Shown here one piece after another: positions 8,733-14,600 of a stretch of DNA of 15,795 nucleotides; position 1 is the stretch's first letter, and each line of letters begins with the position of its first letter. The notes under the pieces were generated by a model, which was given only the letters and a program-made list of their open reading frames with translations, had not been told where the DNA came from and did no database searches. The position numbers were made by a program, and so were the translations under genes. This DNA is from an uncultured Candidatus Melainabacteria bacterium (GTDB lineage: Bacteria; Cyanobacteriota; Vampirovibrionia; Gastranaerophilales; Gastranaerophilaceae). The DNA lies in NCBI GenBank assembly GCA_946186335.1, contig CAMHMW010000030.1:1-15795 (forward strand). Direction: 5' to 3'.

Positions 8733-8743
8733 AAAATCATTAT

Positions 8744-9827
8744 ATGGAAACAGAATTAAAACAGGAAATAAATATTCTAACTCCGCGCATTTTAAAAATG
8801 AAGGAGTATCTTTGACCCTGATAAATTAAAAAGCGATTTAAAAGAACTTGAAGACGAGATGCAAAAACCAGAAATCTGGTCTGATAGCGAAAAAGCATCC
8901 TCACTTGGGCAGGAAATTAAAGACAAAAAAGAAATTCTGTCAAAACTTCAATACTGGGAACAAATTCTTGATGATTGCAATACGGCACTTGAAATTTCCG
9001 ATAGCGAACTTATTTCTGACTGCTATGAGCAATTAAAAACCCTGAATAAAGAACTTGAAAAATTTGAACTTGAACAGATGTTATCGGGGGAATACGACAA
9101 AGCCGATGCTATTTTAACAATCAATGCGGGAGCAGGCGGAACAGATGCTCAGGACTGGGCAAGTATGCTGTTGAGGATGTACCTCCGCTGGGTTGAAAAA
9201 CGAGGCTGGAAATCTGAACTTTTGGACAAACTTGACGGAGAAGAAGCGGGAATAAAATCTGCCACCATAAAGATTTCGGGCAAATACGCTTTTGGCTATA
9301 CAAAAGCCGAAAAAGGGGTACACAGACTTGTCAGAATTTCACCTTTTAACGCAAACGGCAAACGCCAGACAAGTTTTGCTTCCGTTGAGGTTTCTCCTAT
9401 AATAGAAGATTTTGAAAAAACTATCACCATTCCGCCCGATGATTTGGAAATTACCACAATGCGCTCGGGAGGCGCCGGAGGACAAAACGTAAACAAAGTT
9501 GAAACAGCCGTCCGAATTTTGCACAAACCGTCAGGAATTGTCGTAAAATGCCAGCAGGAACGCTCTCAACTTCAAAATAAGGAATACGCAATGCAAATTC
9601 TTGTATCAAAACTCCTTGCAATTAAAGAGGCTGAATACGAGCAAAAAATGGCGGAACTTAAAGGAAAAAATGTTGATATAAATTTTGGCTCACAAATTCG
9701 TTCTTATGTTTTTCATCCGTATAAAATGGTTAAAGACCACAGAACAGGCTACGAAGTCGGAAACGTTGACGCTGTTATGGACGGTGATTTGGACGGATTT
9801 ATTGAGGCTTGGCTCAGAGAGGTGTAA
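8744..9827 (+). CDS. prfB: Peptide chain release factor 2, made through programmed +1 frameshift
   Basis: The gene is read in two frames: 8744-8812 (23 codons, METELKQ...MKEYL, stopping at TGA 8813-8815) and, after a +1 slip, 8814-9827 (337 codons, DPDKLKSDLKELEDE...). The joined product is 360 aa, close to the usual 365. RF2 recognises UGA and UAA stop codons and triggers peptide release on the ribosome. The joined protein shows the SPF tripeptide that reads the stop codon (residues 199-201, in RISPFNANGKRQTSF), the catalytic GGQ loop (residues 245-247, RSGGAGGQNVNKVE), and an N-terminal coiled-coil domain. The zero-frame start is set by an in-frame TAA at 8732, and no ATG lies between them. 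It has no Shine-Dalgarno site. A strong bidirectional terminator follows. Confidence 0.96.
8801..8816 (+). promoter_or_regulatory. RF2 autoregulatory +1 frameshift site
   Basis: The elements are AAGGAG (8801-8806), TAT, CTT (8810-8812), then TGA C (8813-8816). This is the classic prfB arrangement, an internal Shine-Dalgarno sequence three bases before CUU UGA C. When RF2 is scarce the UGA is read slowly and the ribosome slips from CUU to UUU, continuing in the GAC frame. Function is by analogy with E. coli; the sequence match is direct. Confidence 0.95.
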
Positions 9828-9833
9828 ACATAC

Positions 9834-9862
9834 AAAAAGGTCGGGTTTTCACCGGCCTTTTT
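9834..9862. terminator. Bidirectional intrinsic terminator between prfB and the mscL operon
   Basis: AAAAAGGTCGG (9834-9844) pairs with CCGGCCTTTTT (9852-9862) around a 7-nt loop, with one G-U pair. It has T-runs in both directions. It lies 7 nt after the prfB stop and 24 nt from the stop of the convergent zinc-ribbon gene. Confidence 0.88.
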
Positions 9863-9886
9863 ATATGTATATTGTCAAATAAACGG

Positions 9887-10519
9887 CTATTGCCTATATT
9901 CGTTCACAATTTCTTCTTCAACAGAACCTTTTTCGGGAACAACAGAATTTGAATACAACAGAACTTTGAACTGATCTTTTACATCGTGGTATTTTCCCGA
10001 TTCCGAACGCTGTGTGGTTGCATTAGGCGTTTTGGCGAACCCGTTTGCATCAATTGTCAAAATTGCACAAGCAGTATGTTTTGTCGGCTCTGTCGGAACC
10101 TGCACACACGGGTTGCCCAATCTTTCATACTTGATTTCTGTGCCATCCGCCATTATCAAGCCGTTCTGAATATCCTGTGGGTTATTTAACTGACCTTTTA
10201 TTGAGGTTGTCCATACATCATCAAAACGGGAATAGGTTTTACCGTTTAGTGCCTCGCTCATCAATAAAGCCTGATTTAACGTTGCCAATGATTTTTTATA
10301 AATTGCTTTGTTCTTTGCAGAATCTGTATTTGCAACCAAAGACGGAATTGTCATTGCGGCAATTATTCCTATAAAAGGCAGAATAAAAAATCCTGCGCCC
10401 AACAGTACAAGCAATACTATTACCCAAACGGGAAAAGAGTCTTTTTTCAGTCTTGCTCCGCAATTTGGGCAGAGTCTTATATTATCCTGAACTTCCGCCC
10501 CGCAATTTTTACATTTCAT
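9887..10519 (-). CDS. Zinc-ribbon protein fused to a pseudopilin-like domain
   Basis: This 210-aa protein begins with a zinc ribbon (C3-x2-C6 and C17-x2-C20, each followed by G). A transmembrane segment follows (about residues 30-58). The remainder strongly recalls a type IV pilin or type II secretion pseudopilin: IGIIAAMTIPSLVANTDSAKNKAIYKKSLATLNQAL at the pilin alpha-1 position. A globular part follows with two cysteines (GNPC, HTAC) and an ILTIDANGFAKTPN...DQFKVLL motif, like the DxNGxxxPN loop of bacterial pseudopilins. No prepilin peptidase site (basic leader ending in glycine before F-T-L-x-E) is visible; the zinc ribbon occupies that place. It is probably a membrane-anchored, non-assembled protein with its ribbon in the cytoplasm. 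It lies 23 nt downstream of mscL with a strong AAGGAG site, so the two form an operon. The function is unknown. Confidence 0.8.
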   Translation of the reverse strand: MKCKNCGAEVQDNIRLCPNCGARLKKDSFPVWVIVLLVLLGAGFFILPFIGIIAAMTIPSLVANTDSAKNKAIYKKSLATLNQALLMSEALNGKTYSRFDDVWTTSIKGQLNNPQDIQNGLIMADGTEIKYERLGNPCVQVPTEPTKHTACAILTIDANGFAKTPNATTQRSESGKYHDVKDQFKVLLYSNSVVPEKGSVEEEIVNEYRQ

Positions 10520-10542
10520 ATTAAAAACTCCTTTTTCAATTA

Positions 10543-10983
10543 TTAACCGTTAATATCAGATGTACAGTGAGGGCATTTTGTTGCTCTGATGTCAATTTCG
10601 GAGAAACAATGCGGACAGGTTTTGACTGTCGGCTCAGCTGCTTCTTCCGCTTTTTCTTCGGCTTTGAGTTTATTTACGGCTTTGATTATAAGAAATACCG
10701 CAAATGCAACAAGAATAAAGCTTATAATAGTATTAATAAACACCCCATAGTTGATATTAACAGGATCTGTTCCTTCTCCTGTTGAAATTGACAAAACAAG
10801 TTTTGAAAAATCAACTCTGCCCATTAACCAGCCTAACGGCGGCATAATAACATCATTAACAAGAGAATCAACAATTTTACCGAATGCGGCACCGATAATT
10901 ATACCGACTGCCATGTCGATTACGTTGCCTCTCATTGCAAACGCCTTAAATTCATCACCATACCTTTTAAATCTTTCAATCAT
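10543..10983 (-). CDS. mscL: Large-conductance mechanosensitive channel MscL with C-terminal zinc ribbon
   Basis: This 146-aa homopentameric inner-membrane channel opens under high membrane tension and releases solutes in hypo-osmotic shock. The N-terminus MIERFKRYGDEFKAFAMRGNVIDMAVGIIIGAAFGKIVDSLVNDVIMPPLG is the hallmark MscL amphipathic helix plus first membrane span. The second span is about residues 80-103 (GVFINTIISFILVAFAVFLIIKAVNKL). An acidic/lysine-rich linker then leads to CPHC...CPHC (C123, C126, C137, C140), a zinc-ribbon-like tail seen in a subset of MscL proteins and absent in E. coli. The start follows a perfect AGGAGGT. A full-consensus promoter lies upstream, and the gene leads a two-gene operon. 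Confidence 0.96.
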   Translation of the reverse strand: MIERFKRYGDEFKAFAMRGNVIDMAVGIIIGAAFGKIVDSLVNDVIMPPLGWLMGRVDFSKLVLSISTGEGTDPVNINYGVFINTIISFILVAFAVFLIIKAVNKLKAEEKAEEAAEPTVKTCPHCFSEIDIRATKCPHCTSDING

Positions 10984-11014
10984 AATTTACCTCCTATAAC
11001 ACAAAAGATAAACA

Positions 11015-11043
11015 ATTATACAAACATAAATAATCACTGTCAA
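11015..11043 (-). promoter_or_regulatory. Full-consensus sigma70 promoter of the mscL operon
   Basis: On the minus strand TTGACA (11043-11038) and TATAAT (11020-11015) are separated by exactly 17 nt. This matches the vegetative consensus at all 12 positions. The predicted start near 11008 gives a leader of about 25 nt that carries the AGGAGGT ribosome site. Strong constitutive expression of mscL and the zinc-ribbon gene is inferred. Confidence 0.88.
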
Positions 11044-11109
11044 GAAACACACATAATACTCGGCAAAAAATATTTTTACCGGTTTTATTAAAAACAAAGG
11101 AGAAAATAC

Positions 11110-11541
11110 ATGGATTTAAGAATTAATACAAATGCCCCGCTAACTTTTAAAGCACAAGTGATAAATAATAATACATACCGGGCAATAGAAAAAATGGCAA
11201 AAGAGAAAGGTTTAATGCCGAAACTAAACATGTCTCTGAATGGAATATCAAAACGCCGCCGCAACACACTCCTTGCAATAGATGTATGCTATACGGATAA
11301 ATTTCCGACAGTTGTTTTTACGAGATATGAAAAGAAATGGGACCCGATATTTCAGGAAGAACTTGATGAATACGTAGTCAAAAAACAAACAGATTATATT
11401 TCATCAAAAGAAAACGAAAACCCGATAAGTTTTGCCCTTAAAAGGCTGATAAAACTGGGAAATAATAATGGAGATAATAAGATGTTTGAGGAAGTAGTTA
11501 TCGCAAAAGAAAAAAGCAGAAAGAAAACGTGTTTGTTTTAA
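11110..11541 (+). CDS. Small hypothetical protein with N-terminal 'TFKA' tag
   Basis: This is a 143-aa soluble, basic protein with no signal peptide or membrane span. It begins MDLRINTNAPLTFKAQ; a short FKA/FKG motif near the N-terminus is, as I recall, common in otherwise unrelated hypothetical proteins of Gastranaerophilales. The rest has predicted helix (TYRAIEKMAKEKGLMPKL), two beta segments (TLLAIDVCYTD, FPTVVFTRYEKKW) and lysine-rich helices to the end. No catalytic motif is recognisable. The start follows AAAGGAG at 11096-11102 with 7-nt spacing. It lies divergent from mscL and 125 nt upstream of the second autotransporter, with no strong terminator between, so partial read-through into that gene is possible. 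Function unknown. Confidence 0.7.
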   Translation: MDLRINTNAPLTFKAQVINNNTYRAIEKMAKEKGLMPKLNMSLNGISKRRRNTLLAIDVCYTDKFPTVVFTRYEKKWDPIFQEELDEYVVKKQTDYISSKENENPISFALKRLIKLGNNNGDNKMFEEVVIAKEKSRKKTCLF

Positions 11542-11604
11542 ATAAATCTTTTTCCGGATAACCCAGAAACTCAACCGTTTATTGTAAATTTTTGCAAAAA
11601 GTAC

Positions 11605-11633
11605 TAAAGTTTTTTTCCATGCCTGCCGACATA
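11605..11633 (+). promoter_or_regulatory. Candidate sigma28 (FliA/SigD-like) promoter of autotransporter 2
   Basis: TAAAGTTT (11605-11612) is followed after 12 nt by GCCGACAT (11625-11632). The first box matches the E. coli sigma28 -35 consensus completely and the second matches the core GCCGA. TAAA and CCGA are 17 nt apart, the same as before autotransporter 1. The spacer contains CCATGC exactly 50 nt before the ATG, again as in the other gene. The predicted leader is about 28 nt and includes the GAGGA ribosome site. Confidence 0.6.
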
Positions 11634-11666
11634 TTAATCGGTGTATATTTTTACGAGGATACAGGT

Positions 11667-14600
11667 ATGAAAAAAACACGTGTGAAGAATACTAAACTTG
11701 GGACATCAAAAGCGTTAAAAATAGCCACACTTGCAGGGATAATGGTGTTAGGCGGCTCTGTTAACGATACTCAGGCTGCCGAAAAAGGGCTGCAGACAGC
11801 AACCACTATTGATACCATAACGACAGAATCAAAGTCGTATTTAAACGGTAATCATAACAACTATATCCTTGACACCGAAGCCGCTGATACAAAACTAAAA
11901 GTTGTAATAGACGGCACAGAATATTATTTCACACCGAATGAAACAACCGCAAAACGGAATGCGGAATTAAAAAACCTCGTAGCCACCGGTTCTGCGGCAC
12001 TAAAAGAAAGTGATGCAAGTAATTATCTGTTCCAATATACAGATGCAAATTCTGTTACAAAATACTACACCTATGACCAGACAAAACTGCCGCAAAGCGG
12101 CTATTCTCTCACCCCGACAACTGCGACAACAGGGGATAACCTTGTCCAAAAGTACGTCTGGGATGATGAAACAGAAACCTTGGAAAACGATAATTATACT
12201 TATGCCCTGAGGAAAACAGAATACGGGCAGGGTGACAGTGCTAAATATTTCAAATGGGCGCTTGATGAAAATAACAACAGAGTTTTAGCGGATGCAACAG
12301 CAGGTGATGCGGATATAACTGCACTGTATAACGGTAATGAAAATACAACATACGGGCAGGTATACGAAAATATTATAAAGGATATCGGAACGGTATATAA
12401 CCCGACAGGAACAAGCTCAAATCACAACTATAGAGTCGGCGGGGCTGCAATAAGTAACACTTCGGCTACCCCGATATCGATAGGAACTGTTGATGAAAAA
12501 GTTTTATTCAATAACAATTTAACAAAAGGAACTCTGCGAACCACAGCAACAGGTGCAAGACATCTTGATATAAGAGGCGGTGCAGTTTATAACGAAAGCA
12601 CTATAACAGATATAAACGCAGATTTTATAAATAACAGTATTGATTATACAGAATATGACGGTGGTACCGGTCAAAGTTGGATACCGATTGCCTATGCTTT
12701 AGGAGGCGGAATATATAACTCAGGTGTAATCGATAATATTAATGGTTTATTTAAAGAAAATCATATAAATGCATTTGCCGGAGGAAATTCCGCATGTATA
12801 TACACCCGTGGTTCTGCTATTTATAACTCTAATGAAATTAGGACAATTACTGCTGATTTTATAAACAATTATGCCGTAGTTAATTCCAGCAAAAACCTTG
12901 ACAGTCAGGGTAATAATCACAGTGCGCAAAATGCTCATGGCGGAGCAATATATAACGAAGGAACAATTGGCAGTATTAACGGAAATTTTTATAACAATAT
13001 ACTAACAACAGACAATACTGAAAACACAATGGCAGTAGGCAGGAATTTAAATGGTGCGGCAATATATAATACAGGTACTATCGGGCAAATTACAGGTGAT
13101 TTTATTAATAATGCCTCAGCGGGCGAAAGCATTGGTAACTATGGGAACGATGTAAGTCTAAACTCTAATGGCGGAGCAGTATATTTTGGCGGATATAATA
13201 ATGGCTATATTGGAAATATTACCGGAAACTTTATAGGAAATTATTCAAAAGCTAAAAGTTCCTCAGACGATTTACGGGTTTACCCGTCTGCGAACGGAGG
13301 TGCAATTGCTGTCGCAGGTTCAGTTACTATTGATAATTTAAATGCAAATTTTATCAATAATTACACAGAAGCAATTGCGAATGGTCCGGAAAATATTGCA
13401 TATGCACGTGGCGGAGCAATTAATCTCAGTTCCGGCAAGATAAACTATATCGTAGGTGATTTTATAAATAACTATGTTTACGCAAATATAATCTCTGAAA
13501 ATGCGCAATCAAACTCGTCAACTGTTGGCGGCGGCGGATTATACGTATACAGCGAAATTTGTAATCTGACCGGAGATTTTATAAACAATCTTGCACACGT
13601 AGATGACACCAAAAATGGAGTAAATATCACATCCCATGTGTATGGTGGGGCAATAGAGTTTAATAGAGCAATTAATAATTTAACGGGAGGTTTTTACGGT
13701 AATAAAATTTTGACAAACTATAATGCCGGTACCGCAACAATAAACTTGAACGGTGGTGCTGTTTATAACAACAGTTCATTATTAAAAGGAAGTCAGATTA
13801 CAGCTGATTTTATAAATAATTCAATTCATACGGATATTGTAACAGGTACCGAAGGAACTGTAAGTATGAGCGGCGGAGGATATGATAATTATAATAGCGG
13901 CAAAAATGTTATTGATATTACCGGTAATTTTATAAAAAATGAAATTACAGGTGATATTAAAACGCAAAACGGTGCTTTGACTTTGTCAACTTACGGCGGC
14001 GGTTTATCAAATATGGCTTATCAGCCGGCCGGTGGTACTAATGGTGTAACTTCAAAATTAGAAAATATAAACGGAAACTTTATAGGAAATAAAATTGATT
14101 TAAAAGCAGATTCCGAAAATTCTTCCGCTACGGCACAAATATATGGCGGAGCATTATCTAATCAGGATACTATCGCTCCTAATTGCAGTTGGTCATCTCC
14201 TTCTATAAACGCTTCGATTGCGAGTATAACCGGGGATTTTAAACAGAATACTATAAATACGGATATCCATGCTCGGCAAGATTTAACTGCTGATATACAA
14301 GGCGGAGCAATATATAACGGAACAGTTGCCGACATAGGCTACTTATTCCTTCAAATAGGTAATATAAGCGGAAACTTTACCGAAAATATAATCAATGCGG
14401 ACCTGTCAACCGATAACGGTTTATTAACTGCCGGTATATATGGCGGAGCAATAAGTAACCGTGGAAATTCTCATGTAAGTAACACCTCTAAAATAGGTAA
14501 TATAACCGGTAATTTTAAAAATAATTCAATTAATCTGACATCAGCATCAGGGGTAAGTTCATCTGTCAATATTGGCGGGGGTGCTATTTATAATAGTAAT

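Noticed and set aside
8848..9036. An open frame at 8848-9036 overlapping the start of the RF2 main frame.
   Set aside because: It is an out-of-frame shadow of prfB, whose protein is conserved throughout.
11625..11641. A CCGA...TCGG hairpin before autotransporter 2, considered as a terminator for the upstream small gene.
   Set aside because: The stem is only 4-5 bp with an 8-nt loop and no clean T-run follows. The CCGA is accounted for as a -10 element.
12010..12210. A 66-aa plus-strand frame within the second autotransporter.
   Set aside because: It is out of frame with the continuous 1376-codon reading frame and has no ribosome site.
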